DNA of 64,000 nt from Cheilinus undulatus (GCF_018320785.1 NC_054879.1:43700698-43764697); one strand, 5' to 3'. Numbered from the stretch's first letter, positions 34,101-50,304 are shown. Notes: generated from the sequence alone by a model not told the origin. Made by a program: numbers and translations.

Positions 34101-36947
34101 CATGCAGATGGTGAGTGCAGCAAAGATGCTTCTTAGTTGTAAATATTTTCCCCTAAAGTGTTTTGTCAACATTTTTGTGACACACTGAAAGTGCTCAGTG
34201 TGGTACTTATTGACAGCTTAAGGTGGAGCATCACCTGCAGTAATGTAACACCAGCAAGTTTTGAGAAACAAATACTGCTGTGTTTTTAGAGAGTAAAAAG
34301 CAATGTCATTTCTGTACTTTCTCTACAGGATGAAAATTTTGCTGTTGAAGCAGGAAGGCAGCCAGTCACATTTGAGAACCCGCTTTACGCCACTGCTACT
34401 GTGTCTAGTGATCCTGCTGTCATTCATGCAACACAGGTAAGAATGAGGGAATCAGGGAAGGTTTTTCATGTTTCACTTTTTCTGTGTCTAACCATCATGG
34501 AATCAAAGACACATTATAATGCTACAAAAAACACACTGATATTTCCTGTAGTTGACCAATAACTACAGGAAATGGCTCGGTGGGTAGAGCAGGCACCCAT
34601 ACACTGAGGCTATCAACCTCAAAGCACTGGTTGCAGGATCGATTCCTGGTCTCAGTGCATGTTTGGTGCATGTCTTTCCCTACTTTCTTTCCCTACATTT
34701 CCTATCTCTATCTGGCTGTCCTATCTAATAAAGGCAAAACCCAAAAAAATAATCTTTAGAATTAAATTGCAAAACCATCTTGTGGAAAAAGTCCTATAAA
34801 CAGCTTGGTGACTTTCAAAATTGCAGCTATTTGACAAAAATGACATGTTTTAATTAGGGCTGTTAACATTAACACATTAACGCTTGAAACGTTAACGGTT
34901 AAAAAAATAATAACACAATTTAATCATTTGACTAAGTTTGACCACAGCTTGTTCCCGTCGTCCTCCAGCGACAGACCCAGATCTGCTTAATGGCAATTTT
35001 CTTTTTAAAAAGCTGGAGAATGTTAGTTCAAATAAAAAAAAATTAAGGGTACATGCTGCAGTGATGAACTGTCTTTACACCGAAGCACAGAGAGTCTTAA
35101 GTTCCACCTTCAGGCAAAGCATATCTTTGCTAATGTTAGCAAAGACGCTAACAAAAACATGGGATCAAGCCATGGTCATACCACTCTCTTTAGCCGTTTT
35201 AGGACCGTTTTCTTTTTCTGCTGCTCAGATAAATGCAGAAAAGTGCTCCAAAACTTTGAGCAAGTCCTGTTTGTTAACAATATTAATACAATGTAGAAAT
35301 CCACGTTGGGATTGGCAAAATTGAAGTTAATTAGTGAACATTACTAGCTGAGGATGGAAATATGATGCGTTCAGGCAACCTCAGTAAATTAGATGACTGT
35401 ATTCTATATGTTGTGATACATTCACATGTCACATAAAAATGAGAAAATTTAGTTTTGATGAGAAACTTAAATATATACAGTGTGAATTTGTGTTTATTTT
35501 GAGGGATATACAATAGATGTGACAGACTGAATCATAGCTTTTTAACTCAAGGACTACTCAGCTAAGACCACTTGTAGTTTAAATATTTGTCTTTATTTTG
35601 TCTTTCCCGCAAACTATAGAAAGTATTGATAGTGGTATGGATAAGAACTCAGATCAACACTTTAATGTGATATACATAGAATTAAAAGAATAAAAATAAA
35701 ACTCTTGAAATAAAAAACATTTAAAAATCTAAAACATAAAAATATATTTAAACTATAAAAAAATGCTGTGATTAATCATGATTAATCGAGTAACAGCACT
35801 AATTTTGTATAAAGGTCTTTTGATTAGAAAAGCATGCATAGGCCTGTTTTTTAGAGTTTTATCAGTGAAAATCGAAGTTGATTTTTGAAGGGTCCTGGGG
35901 AGGCTCCATGATAAATGGTTTGGAAACACTGTGCTACGCTTTATATTACACACTGCAACTTCAATAAAGAAATGTGGTCCAGTTTGGATTACACTGCCGC
36001 TATAGCTAAATTCACGCTTGTCCCTTCACCAGTAGCCATTGTTTAAAGGCTTGTAGTCCCTCCAAGTAAACCACACCTGTAGTTACTGTTTTTGTCTTCA
36101 AATCATGCCAAGTGGTCTGGATATAAACTGAAACAAGCATAGCAGCTTGAGGTTCAGCAAGTTGGATCTACCTGATGACAGAAATAGTGTCTGACCAATC
36201 CACCTGCTTTGCAAGGTTACATTATTCAGGAATGCAGCTGAATGTAAAAGGTGTTTAGTGTTGGCATTTTCTAGCCAGCAGAGCCAGCAACATTCAGAAA
36301 AATAGTAACACATCAGTGGAAGAAGACAGGACTTGTGTACATAGTTCATAGATGCTGCATGGCTCCTTGCTTGAATAAAGATGTAGTATGGTGTCTGATA
36401 AAACATGACATAATAGTCTGCCTCTTCGCAGGTGACTGTTAATGTGAGTGGTGAACAGTTGGAGAATAACTTTGTGAACCCAGCGTACCAGAGCGCAGGA
36501 ATCGTAAAAACATCATCAGTCAACTCCAAACCTGTGCAGGTAAGTCCCTTATAGCCTTCACAGCTGCATCAAAGAACAGAAACAAACATTTTCTGCTGCC
36601 ACATCACTGTTTGTTTCCTTTCACAGGAGTCCAGGTGGAGTTTATTCAAGAGGAAATTAAAGCCAAGCACCACATTTGAAAACCCTTCATACTCAGAGGT
36701 CAGTTTGGACATGTAATGGTAAATTGATCACCTTTATACAGATGCAGAACAAAAGATTCATGTACATGTCATTTTACAGATGAAGGATGAAAAGGCTGTA
36801 GACAGCGGGGACCCCTCTGCCCCTGAGCCCTCTCCGTTTGCACCCCCCACCAAGCCGGTGAAGAAAAATCGTCCGAGCGCCTATTCGCCAACGGAGGACA
36901 GTTTCAAAGACACAGCCAACCTTGTGAAAGAGGACAGCGACGTATAA
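1..36947 (+). CDS. lrp2: lrp2 (megalin), 3' two thirds, 52 exons, 5' end outside window
   Basis: Giant type I endocytic receptor of absorptive epithelia; takes up carrier-bound vitamins, lipoproteins and filtered proteins. Exons: 1-144, 273-457, 538-766, 925-1102, 2358-2486, 3193-3359, 3495-3638, 3781-3890, 4914-5091, 5180-5393, 5486-5725, 5866-6054, 7346-8278, 8378-8543, 8622-8780, 8873-9162, 9259-9459, 10458-10700, 10799-10924, 12693-12812, 13358-13489, 14088-14289, 14374-14669, 15624-16290, 18316-18486, 18569-18792, 18908-19085, 19887-20083, 20402-20647, 20820-20948, 23760-23879, 24443-24559, 24919-25035, 25114-25251, 25341-25463, 26362-26490, 29319-29450, 29547-29678, 29788-29931, 30023-30188, 30278-30406, 30497-30720, 30846-31025, 32599-32718, 32864-32954, 33076-33143, 33783-33900, 33990-34110, 34329-34436, 36432-36539, 36627-36698, 36780-36947. 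All have AG/GT borders and matching phases; the sum is 9,612 nt, divisible by three. LDLR class A clusters of 10 and 11, and a tail ending [11 protein letters not shown], identify LRP2 rather than LRP1. About 1,450 N-terminal residues lie upstream, judging by the human length of 4,655. The sequence does not show whether this is the teleost a or b copy. Confidence -1.
1165..2225. repeat. decayed hAT-type DNA elements in lrp2 intron 4
   Basis: Ends in TAACTTTCCACCCCTGG, the typical right end of a common fish hAT-type element. Inside, a motif starting CTTTGGTTAAAAT is found near 1200 and again near 2103. A central part (about 1500-1900) looks like a second inserted element (TACCAAACTATACC, then CGGACCCCCGATGG). 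No intact frame. Confidence -1.
2358..2486 (+). CDS. lrp2: lrp2 exon 5: EGF-like module
   Basis: Encodes [16 protein letters not shown] followed by [10 protein letters not shown], the usual six-cysteine EGF spacer that caps a YWTD propeller. Both ends are phase 1. It sits after a 1.25 kb intron full of decayed DNA transposons. Confidence -1.
3193..5393 (+). CDS. lrp2: lrp2 exons 6-10: YWTD propeller (beta4)
   Basis: Exons 3193-3359, 3495-3638, 3781-3890, 4914-5091 and 5180-5393 form a whole six-bladed class B propeller (residues about 289-559). Blade motifs are IYWVEH, LYYTN, LYWTDQG, LYWAV and LYFTD, so several blades are degenerate relative to YWTD, as is normal in megalin. The intron at 3891-4913 holds a TTAA-flanked MITE. 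Confidence -1.
4289..4789. mobile_element. TTAA-flanked MITE, copy 1
   Basis: 501 bp bounded by TTAA at 4285-4288 and 4790-4793. The inverted ends AGGGGACA and TGTCCCCT extend imperfectly for about 20 bp. TTAA target use is the hallmark of piggyBac-type elements. No transposase, so non-autonomous. Related partial or diverged copies are at 14812 and about 45325. Confidence -1.
5486..8278 (+). CDS. lrp2: lrp2 exons 11-13: EGF, propeller (beta5), EGF and start of beta6
   Basis: Exon 5486-5725 carries an EGF module ([14 protein letters not shown] to CACATGFKL) and begins the next propeller. Exon 5866-6054 continues it. Exon 7346-8278 is 933 nt, the longest in the window: it holds the remaining blades (LYFTN, LFWADYG, IYWVDD, IIWVDR), a full EGF module ([14 protein letters not shown]) and the opening of the following propeller (IYFTQS). 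The intron between the last two (6055-7345) holds a Tc1 remnant with a nested hAT. Confidence -1.
6175..7165. mobile_element. Tc1/mariner remnant in lrp2 intron 12
   Basis: Begins TACAGTACCAGTCAAACACC, a fish Tc1-type end. Near 7060-7130 the + strand still reads MFWDQLD and [12 protein letters not shown], the C-terminal part of a Tc1 transposase, with no open frame. Interrupted by a hAT element at 6633. Confidence -1.
6633..7018. mobile_element. hAT-type element with internal GGCAAAAA minisatellite, copy 1
   Basis: Starts CAGTGTTACTCAACCCTGC, matching the inverted end of the better copy at 60830-61479. The interior is a degenerate run of AAAATGGCAAAA-like units. The far end is missing. Confidence -1.
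8378..9162 (+). CDS. lrp2: lrp2 exons 14-16: propeller (beta6) and EGF start
   Basis: Exons 8378-8543, 8622-8780 and 8873-9162 finish the last of four successive propellers: IYYSD, MYWTDWG, LYWADA, IYWTDWN. They then enter an EGF module ([16 protein letters not shown]). The introns are short (78 and 92 nt) and free of repeats, in contrast to the rest of the gene. Confidence -1.
9259..14669 (+). CDS. lrp2: lrp2 exons 17-23: LDLR class A cluster III, ten repeats
   Basis: Exons 9259-9459, 10458-10700, 10799-10924, 12693-12812, 13358-13489, 14088-14289 and 14374-14669. After the EGF tail I count ten calcium-binding ligand repeats, each with the C-x-x-F-x-C, GRCI and [12 protein letters not shown] pattern: one in exon 17, two in 18, one each in 19, 20 and 21, two starting in 22 (the second completed in 23), and two more in 23. 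Ten is the number in mammalian megalin (repeats 16-25). All acidic SDE boxes are present except ALDEHQNC in exon 22, which has LDE. Introns are phase 1 apart from the phase-2 break inside one repeat (14289/14374). Confidence -1.
9552..10065. mobile_element. hAT-type non-autonomous element with perfect 8-bp duplication
   Basis: 514 bp flanked by ATGTAGAG on both sides (9544-9551 and 10066-10073). Inverted ends are CAGGGGTGTCCAA and, on the other strand, CAGTGGTGTCCAA, each followed by a G-rich GGGGGCC block. The 8-bp duplication identifies the hAT superfamily. No transposase. Lies in lrp2 intron 17. Confidence -1.
11255..11791. mobile_element. hAT-type element with internal minisatellite, copy 2
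   Basis: Opposite orientation to the copy at 6633. Made almost wholly of TTTTTGCCAC-type units and ending GGTTGAGTAACACTG, the family's inverted end. The left end is lost. The long frame running through it on the + strand is a by-product of the repeat. Confidence -1.
11795..11890 (-). pseudogene. LINE reverse-transcriptase fragment
   Basis: On the - strand reads [26 protein letters not shown], close to the LDYGDV-MHA block near the end of fish non-LTR reverse transcriptases. Cut off by the hAT element on one side. Confidence -1.
14763..14807. mobile_element. hAT end fragment split by a MITE
   Basis: CAGTGATTCTCAACCTGTC followed by AGGCATCAGG matches the left end of the hAT element at 27253. 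The family is interrupted here by the TTAA MITE that starts at 14812. Confidence -1.
14812..15057. mobile_element. TTAA-flanked MITE, copy 2 (left half)
   Basis: TTAA at 14808-14811, then AGGGGACATGCTATGC and the same downstream sequence as copy 1 (CTTTTTCAGGCTTTTC, then CCTCCTCTCCTGATCCTCC). The right half is absent. Confidence -1.
15624..18792 (+). CDS. lrp2: lrp2 exons 24-26: two EGF modules and propeller (beta7)
   Basis: Exon 15624-16290 (667 nt) encodes a GVNEC-type and a calcium-binding [11 protein letters not shown] EGF pair, then YWTD blades (LYWIDV, LYWADS). Exons 18316-18486 and 18569-18792 complete the propeller (VYWTDWG, LYWSDA, VYWTDWN). The 2 kb intron between exons 24 and 25 is largely decayed DNA transposons. 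Confidence -1.
16935..18100. repeat. nested decayed hAT-type elements in lrp2 intron 24
   Basis: Outer ends GGCAGGGGCGACCCTGGCC and CAGGGGCGGGCCTGTATATG; an inner element starts about 17395 (GCGGCCTGAGGGCCACATGC). No coding capacity. The remaining intron sequence (16291-16930) shows nothing I can name. Confidence -1.
18908..26490 (+). CDS. lrp2: lrp2 exons 27-36: EGF and LDLR class A cluster IV, eleven repeats
   Basis: Exons 18908-19085 ([17 protein letters not shown], then the first class A repeat begins), 19887-20083, 20402-20647, 20820-20948, 23760-23879, 24443-24559, 24919-25035, 25114-25251, 25341-25463 and 26362-26490. I count eleven class A repeats, the mammalian number (26-36). From exon 30 on each exon encodes one repeat and starts and ends in phase 1, the classic shuffled-module layout. 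One repeat has a weakened acidic box: [10 protein letters not shown] in exon 33. The donor after exon 27 reads GTTTGT, an imperfect splice site. Confidence -1.
20140..20215. repeat. fragment of abundant fish interspersed repeat
   Basis: GGGGCTGCATGGTGGCAGAG to CTCACAGCAAGAAGGTC is the reverse complement of the end of the repeat at 41775-42145. Confidence -1.
22305..22470 (+). repeat. tRNA-derived SINE
   Basis: Starts GGGTGCACAGTTGGCCTAGC (A-box-like), has CGGGTTTGAGAC (B-box-like), then GCTGCATGTCTCTCCCCACTC and the tail TCAAATAAAGGCACAAAA. The same family recurs at 22700, 32070 (reverse) and 62695. Confidence -1.
22645..22860 (+). repeat. hAT end fragment followed by a second SINE copy
   Basis: 22645-22700 resembles the left end of the element at 28316 (GGGCTGAACAATTTTAG). 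From about 22705 a SINE follows, with B-box GGGTTTGAATCC and tail ATCAAATAAAGGCCC. Confidence -1.
22960..23370 (-). repeat. hAT-type element fragment, same family as 34855
   Basis: Ends GTTAATGTTAACAGCCCTAG and shares GCTTTGCCTGAAGGTGGAAC and TTCGGTGTAAAGACAGTTC with the longer copy at 34855-35801, in reverse orientation. Confidence -1.
25507..25700 (+). repeat. hAT-type end fragment
   Basis: GGGCTGAACGATTTTGGAG followed by AATCTAATTTCAG and TTGTGATTTGGTATGTGA, similar to the start of the element at 28316. The rest of this intron up to 26361 is AT-rich and unrecognised. Confidence -1.
27253..27679. mobile_element. hAT-type element nested in the Tc1, perfect 8-bp duplication
   Basis: 427 bp between two copies of TTCTAGAG (27245-27252 and 27680-27687). 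Ends CAATGGTTCTCAACTG and, reverse, CAGTGGTTCTCAACTG (15 of 16 identical). The Tc1 transposase sequence resumes exactly on the other side. Confidence -1.
28316..28940. mobile_element. second hAT-type element nested in the same Tc1
   Basis: 625 bp flanked by TTTGAAAC (28308-28315) and TTGGAAAC (28941-28948), an 8-bp duplication with one change. Ends TAGGGCTGAATGATT and, reverse, TTGGGCTGGGCAATT. Confidence -1.
29319..31025 (+). CDS. lrp2: lrp2 exons 37-43: two EGF modules and last propeller (beta8)
   Basis: Exons 29319-29450 and 29547-29678 each encode an EGF module (the second [11 protein letters not shown], calcium-binding type). Exons 29788-29931, 30023-30188, 30278-30406, 30497-30720 and 30846-31025 build the final propeller: [34 protein letters not shown]. 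Tc1-derived sequence runs almost to the acceptor of exon 37. Confidence -1.
31555..31970. repeat. DNA-element fragments and poly-T in lrp2 intron 43
   Basis: GGTGGGCAATATGGAAAATA to about 31700 resembles a hAT end and includes a poly-T run. 31810-31970 (GGTGAATTCAGTTTGAAATT to TTGTTAAGCACTGTA) is the right half of the MITE found complete at 56464-56992. Confidence -1.
31975..32030. repeat. microsatellite (TCTA)n then (TA)n
   Basis: About 25 nt of TCTA units followed by TA-rich units, immediately after the MITE fragment. Confidence -1.
32070..32225 (-). repeat. tRNA-derived SINE, reverse orientation
   Basis: On the - strand: GGGGTGCAGATGGCCTAGTG (A-box side), GGGTTCAAATCC (B box), then the tail ATCAAATAAAGGCAC. 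Confidence -1.
32599..33143 (+). CDS. lrp2: lrp2 exons 44-46: membrane-proximal EGF modules
   Basis: Exon 32599-32718 encodes an EGF capping the last propeller ([17 protein letters not shown]). Exons 32864-32954 and 33076-33143 share the final EGF ([10 protein letters not shown] then [10 protein letters not shown]), followed by a short stalk SRGAPAGT before the membrane. Confidence -1.
33783..33900 (+). CDS. lrp2: lrp2 exon 47: transmembrane helix
   Basis: Encodes a hydrophobic stretch of about 23 residues ([20 protein letters not shown]) followed by the stop-transfer basic group NYKR. This is the single transmembrane segment (visible residues about 2973-2997); everything before it is extracellular, everything after cytoplasmic. 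Confidence -1.
33990..36947 (+). CDS. lrp2: lrp2 exons 48-52: cytoplasmic tail with three NPxY motifs
   Basis: Exons 33990-34110, 34329-34436, 36432-36539, 36627-36698 and 36780-36947, all joined in phase 0. Seen: FENPLY (exon 49), FVNPAY (exon 50) and FENPSY (exon 51), the class of signals that bind the PTB adaptors Dab2 and ARH and drive clathrin uptake. A basic patch LFKRKLK precedes the third. Exon 52 has a proline-rich stretch ([13 protein letters not shown]) suited to SH3 partners and ends [17 protein letters not shown], close to the mammalian end and a class I PDZ ligand. The stop TAA is at 36945-36947. Confidence -1.
34565..34750 (+). repeat. tRNA-derived SINE, second family
   Basis: GGCTCGGTGGGTAGAGCAGG (A box) and GGTTGCAGGATCGATTCC (B box), with tail TAATAAAGGCAAAACCC. 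A different head from the 22305 family. Lies in lrp2 intron 49. Confidence -1.
34855..35801. mobile_element. hAT-type element, long copy
   Basis: Ends TAGGGCTGTTAACATTAAC and, reverse, TAGTGCTGTTACTCGATTAA. Internal sequence is shared with the fragment at 22960-23370. No transposase frame. The rest of intron 49 (35802-36431) shows nothing recognisable. Confidence -1.
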
Positions 36948-37665
36948 CCCCGTCTGTCACAGGCGGGAAATGAAGAAAAAACATGCTTTGCACAGAATTT
37001 ATTTTTTTATGCAGCCTGTGTACAAACTCAGAGTGTTGTAGGAGAGAGAAACACATTTTCTATAGAATGAAGAAAAAAGTCACGTGTGACTACGCCTTCT
37101 GATATTTCTTATGCCAATTCTTGTGTTAATGTTTTCTTTATTCTGATGTACAAAATGTATATCTTTGCACTGAAGCTGCTGATAGAACTGTTAATAAGAT
37201 GTATATTTGTAAATTTGAACAGTACGATTTTGTCATAAAATATCTTTGAAATAGAGCCTATGAACTGTTCAACATAAACACAATAACAGACGTGAAAAGA
37301 ACTGCATTCTGAATGTACAGTACTTATACGATCAAAGGTTATTTAGTGATATTTTTATTACCACTGAGCAACACTGAAGATGTATTTACTTCATCTTTTA
37401 CATTTATATACCTCATTTCAGAGCTGGAAACTAGGAAAAAAATAATTGGATCTAAACCTTATCATTTCTACCTTTTCTTCCCCAGACTTTGAATCAACAT
37501 GATCGTTTTTACTAATGATATTGGATATCAGCCAAAATGGTTTGGAGCAATACTTGAATGTGCCCATATTTGTCACATTAAATGAATTTTTAAGTCACTG
37601 ATTAGCACAACATGAGCGGAGGATGCAGATGTAGACAGATGTTTTATAAATTTATCACAGATTGA

Positions 37666-37671
37666 TTTATT
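37666..37671 (-). promoter_or_regulatory. polyadenylation signal for the opposing dehydrogenase gene
   Basis: TTTATT on the + strand, so AATAAA on the - strand, about 125 nt past the stop codon at 37796. It lies inside the lrp2 3' UTR, so the two transcripts would overlap tail to tail. This assignment is inference from spacing. Confidence -1.
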
Positions 37672-37689
37672 TTGTATCATAATGAGGAC

Positions 37690-37695
37690 AATAAA
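37690..37695 (+). promoter_or_regulatory. polyadenylation signal AATAAA, proximal (lrp2)
   Basis: Exact hexamer in the lrp2 3' UTR about 745 nt after the stop, with a GT-rich stretch (CCGTGTCTGTG) just downstream. Confidence -1.
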
Positions 37696-37742
37696 AACCG
37701 TGTCTGTGATCATCCACAACATGCTGCTGCTGAAGATGAATG

Positions 37743-37748
37743 AATAAA
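37743..37748 (+). promoter_or_regulatory. polyadenylation signal AATAAA, distal (lrp2)
   Basis: Exact hexamer with TTTTGTAACACAGTTTGG downstream. If used, it puts the lrp2 mRNA end within about 30 nt of the opposing gene's stop codon. Confidence -1.
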
Positions 37749-37795
37749 TTTCCTATTTTGTAACACAGTTTGGCTCTTTTTCATTCTCACACTAC

Positions 37796-45883
<8,088 letters not shown>

Positions 45884-46439
45884 CTGAGGGGAGAAATACT
45901 GTTAAGTGTTTTTCATTTAAAATATTACAGAGAGGCAAGAGAATCCCCCCTTAGAATTTCTTTAGAAGATCAATGTGTTAGATATGAAGCATGAGCTTTT
46001 GTTGCTTTTCACCTTTCATATTGAACTTTTAGAGATATCTGTGTTAAAATCCATATTAGACTTTCAACCAATGCTGTGGAAGCACTTTAACATGTGACCA
46101 TGATACATTTCAGATGTTCCAGACATTTTATCAGAGACACATTTTCCATCTTAACTTTGCATTTAAGGTTTAAACCTGTGAGAAATGTCTGTGATAATGT
46201 GGACAGATTAGTATTTTTTATTTCTTTTCATTTCTGCTCTGTATGTGCACAAGCCAATTATAAGACAAGCAAAAGTCCTCTTGCTTTCTTTGAATTATTC
46301 AATGTTTTACTCATCAAGAATATTTGCCATGAGAAGTGTGAATAAATGCATTTTATTTACTTTAATTAAATTTAATTTTAATTATTAAATACTTTGTGTG
46401 AAACCAAAACACTCAGCAGTACCTTCAGGCACTGAAAAT

Positions 46440-46702
46440 AACAGTCAACAAACTAGAAAAGCACTCGCAGAGCACAGACCTCCGCCCTTAGCCCTATCTC
46501 CCAATAGTAAACAATCCTTTAAAAAAATTCGTGGATCCAGAAAGTGATCCGAATCAGTCCCAAAATCTAATCAGTTCTTCCTTGTGCCATTTCTGACATT
46601 TCCTGAAAATTTCATTGAAATCTGTTCACAACTTTTTGAGTTATGTTGCTAACAAATGAACAAACCCACCCGACCACATAACCTCCTTGGCGGAGGTAAT
46701 AA
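46440..46702. repeat. abundant fish interspersed repeat
   Basis: AAAGCACTCGCAGAGCACAG, then CCTCCGCC, then CAAAATCTAATCAGTTCTTCC, ending CCTTGGCGGAGGTAAT. The CCTCCGCC and GGCGGAGG blocks form an inverted pair. Confidence -1.
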
Positions 46703-47284
46703 ATAAATAAGAAGTGGGAATAAAATCTTTCTCCTTCAGTCTCAAAATCATGCAGTCTGTATCAGCGTCTCTTTTCTTTCGTCTCTTCTTCAGCGTGTTT
46801 GCGGAGTTTAGATGAAGCAGGTGCGATGCCGTGCGTCTTTTTTTATGTTCCTCTCTGCTCTAAAGAGAGTACAATGTACTTTATTTACTCATTTATTGCG
46901 TCGTATTATGATCTTTCATTTCTATATTATAGTTAGATCATGAAAAATTAGTGAAAATTTGTATTTCAAAGACCTAAGTTAGTAAAATCTGAATATTTAT
47001 ATATATATTTTTAAATATCCATCTTTTTCCCTAAACGTCTCACGGGCCGTATGACACCTGCTGGCGGCCGTAAGCGGCCCGCGGGCCGAAAGTTTGACAC
47101 CCCATCATATTTTACTGTACATCTCTTCAGTAGCTACTCAGCACTTAAAGTAAACTCTAAATCAAATAGTTTTTTCTTTCACTTGAGTAGTGAGTACTTT
47201 TACTTCTCCTAAAGTTAAATTTACCCGGAGTAACTTCTTTTATTTGGGTAAAATAGTTTTGTACTTTGTCAAACCTGTGAAGGA
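46703..47284. other. intergenic, upstream of copy A; one hAT end
   Basis: Mostly AT-rich sequence with no frame. 47040-47105 (GCGGCCCGCGGGCCGAAAG, then TTTGACACCCC) is the end of a hAT-type element; the text around 47130-47260 resembles the worn element at 1165. Confidence -1.
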
Positions 47285-48600
47285 TCATCACTCTAAGGCA
47301 GTAAAGAGCCGCATGTGGCCCTTTGGTGACCAGTTGCGGCTCTTTAAAGGCTTATTTAAAAAAAAAAACTTGAACTAAAAACCTTTATGAAGGTAAACAC
47401 TGTCATCAGTAAAGATTCGTGGTAGGTCACATCAATAAATCTGTTACCCACGCGAAGAAGACAGGCTTTAACTTCCCAATGTAAACGTTTGTTATTTTAA
47501 ATCGTAAATCATTACCGTCTGACGCACTCGACGGAGGAGCGTGTGTGAGAGAAGAGCGCAGAGGAAGTCCGCAGGTGGTGCGTCTCTTTCGTAAACTCAT
47601 TCACCGAGTTCTGCTGTCTTGAGTTTAATATGAAGCTTCCCATTTCCTCGTTTTAACTTTTCCTCCAGCCACTTCCTGCCGATGCCATCTCACACCCATA
47701 TCTTATGACAATAATGCCAATGCGCGTCAACATAAACGAGCATAACACACACGGATCACGTGGAGAAAACATAATATCTAATATCTAGTGAAAGTTGTCC
47801 AGACGTGGGTGTTTTATTTGATCTTTCATGCTTAAATGGTCATAAATATTGTCAAAAGAGCAGAAATATAAAACCAAAGCAAATGAGGCAGAGTGAAACG
47901 ATGTGTCTGGAGAGCTGCAGGTGTGAGGCAGGGCTGGTTTTAGTCATTTGGAGGCCCAGGGCAAAGACCAATATGAGGCCCCTCCCCCTTTAACTGAAGA
48001 ATTAATAATGAGTGGGAAAAAAAATTAGAAAGCATCTCTTATGTTTATAAAGCCACAGAACTTCAGTAAATGCCCCAGTGTGAGATATAAACACCCAGAT
48101 AGCCAACCATAAATCATCATTTTCTTTGAAAAGCATCTCATTGCTCAAACTCGGCACATTCTAGTCTCTGAAAAAATCTTTGGGCCAGGTGGAACTGTCA
48201 TAACGCTGGTGTAGGGCCAAAGACTGGTATCTCCAAAATGACCACTTTTCAGGGAATGAAAAAATGTACCTGTTGACATATTCTATTGATTTAAAATTGG
48301 TTTAAACCACTGACAGATGTAAAAGGTGACCAACAGCACTGATTTATAAAAACAAATCAAAATCAAAAAATTGAGATACAAGGTTTTAGCCTGATGTCAG
48401 TGATAACACACACTATACAGACATTTGCATCCTATTTAACCTCATAATTATCCATCAATTCACTATTTTATTTCATTTCAACTACAGATGAACTGATCTA
48501 GTATCTACCTTACATTCCCAGTTTGGATTGTGGCTCTCGCTAAAGTGATTTTTTAGACAATGTGGCTCTTTGGTAGAATAAGGTTGAGTACCACTGCTCT
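47285..48600. repeat. decayed hAT-type element, related to 60830 family
   Basis: Starts near AAAGAGCCGCATGTGGCCC and ends near ATGTGGCTCTTTGGTAG, AAGGTTGAGTACCACTG, resembling the ends of the copy at 60830-61479. The interior is unrelated sequence. Confidence -1.
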
Positions 48601-50280
48601 AATGTTTCGGAGTAATCGGGATCAACCCAGACATACCTGAATGAAATTTCCTTTATATAATAAAAACTGAATTTACACCTGCTGGTTTGTGAAAACATAA
48701 ATGTGCTGATATATGCTTTGTAGCATCATATTCAAACAAAAGACCACATTAGCAGTTTGCAGCTATATTATGCTAAAACTGAAAACTAGCTAGTTAACTA
48801 TCAAGTATAGGCCACGCCTATGTGAGATTCCACATCCGAGTGTTGGCCCCGCCAACGTTCAGAGGGAAGAGGATTCTCTGATTTATTGCAGGATGACATG
48901 AGCTTATATACAGTGACTCTGTACTCTGTCCGAGAGTTACACAAACTAGGCAATTAAAGATATTATTTGATGCATGATATAATATGTTTGAGTTACCCCA
49001 TGTGCATTACACAAGAACTTCCTGAATTATATAACTAATTACAAATTACAGATTAGTCAAAATATCTGCCTTACACTATATTAAGCTTTAACACCCTCTA
49101 GTGGGTTAATCTGGTAACAACAAGACCACATGCTAGACTTCAGTATTTCAACATCAGGGTTATTCCACTAAATATTGATTTCTGAACTCCTTTTCAATGT
49201 TATAATTCTGTTGTTTTTGATGCATTATTTGCAGTCTGAAGAGCGTTGCATTTTAACCCATGCCTGAATTAAAATATCACACACAGTATTTATATAAATG
49301 ACTGGAGGTAACATTGTTTTTTTTTCCATTTTTCCAGGGTTTTATATTACTGTATAGGACTCTGAAAGCTCAAATGTTGACCACCTCATATGCAACAGCC
49401 TATTTGGTAATGGTTACACAACAAAAAAACTCTCCAATCTTAACTAAATATGATTGCTCATGCCTTCCAAAATGATGATATGTAGTACATGTAATGTACA
49501 TATTTCTTACTGTCTAACATGACGGAGAGCTATTTATGCATAAATTTATGATAAACTATTCTTTACCTTCAACTCTACTTCATTTATCTGACTGACAAAG
49601 AACCAGTTACCTTTAAAGGTAATACATTGACATTTAAAAAGATCATAGTTAAAAATATTTGTTAAAATGTTAAACTAGTGCACCAGAGCATGCAGTCTGA
49701 TCCCCATTAAGTAGGTCTATAATGTTCTTAAAACATGCATGATTCAGTACATGATAAACCTTTTAAGAAACCTGCTTCTCTGCACAATGATTACTGGAAT
49801 TTTGCACTGTTTCATCAAAGTCAATTTTCTTCAAAGCTCCTTAACCATTGCACTTTTCTAGTATATAGAAACTAATTTATTTAACCTGTTAGGATGTTGT
49901 ATTTATGCTAAGTGAGCGCCAAGCTGATTTACACCTGCGTAATGTTGTGAAATATGAACTAGTAAAGCAAACGTACCATGTCTACAGGTCTTTAGATGAA
50001 GATTTAAACAGTTTTCTTCATCAGGAGTTAACCTCACAGTCCTCTCTTCGACAACACAGGAAGCTCCCACTGGAGGCGTGTTGTGGTGTTGCGAGAGGTT
50101 AGTGTGTCTGCATGTGGAGTCAAGGTCCAGAGTGTGTACTACTGCAGTGTGGGGATTGTATAAGAGACAAAATGACACAACATGACCTCTGTTTGATAAT
50201 TTCATCTTAAATCCAATGCAACACTATAGGGACCATTCACACATAGTTTTTACATTAAAATATCCTATTGTCACACAAAA
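48601..50280. other. intergenic, nothing recognised
   Basis: AT-rich, no frame with coding character, no repeat family I can name. Short frames near 49905-50205 on both strands have no start context or domain. Confidence -1.
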
Positions 50281-50298
50281 AACATCCAGTCTTCTGAG

Positions 50299-50304
50299 TT
50301 TATT
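50299..50304 (-). promoter_or_regulatory. possible polyadenylation signal, copy B dehydrogenase
   Basis: AATAAA on the - strand about 260 nt past the stop codon. Nothing closer was seen; plausible only. Confidence -1.

Larger units (their letters stand above)
36948..37765 (+). other. lrp2: lrp2 3' untranslated region
   Basis: AT-rich sequence with no frame after the TAA stop. Two AATAAA signals (37690 and 37743) suggest mRNA ends near 37,710 and 37,765. The downstream signal lies only about 50 nt before the stop codon of the opposing dehydrogenase gene. Confidence -1.

Noticed and set aside
34565..34750. tRNA gene suggested by A and B boxes
   Set aside because: Internal promoter boxes are followed by a SINE body and AATAAAGG tail; no cloverleaf with a proper acceptor stem.
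1..36947. identity as LRP1 or LRP1B
   Set aside because: The cluster sizes (10 and 11), EGF layout and the [11 protein letters not shown] end are those of LRP2; LRP1-type furin site and tail are absent.
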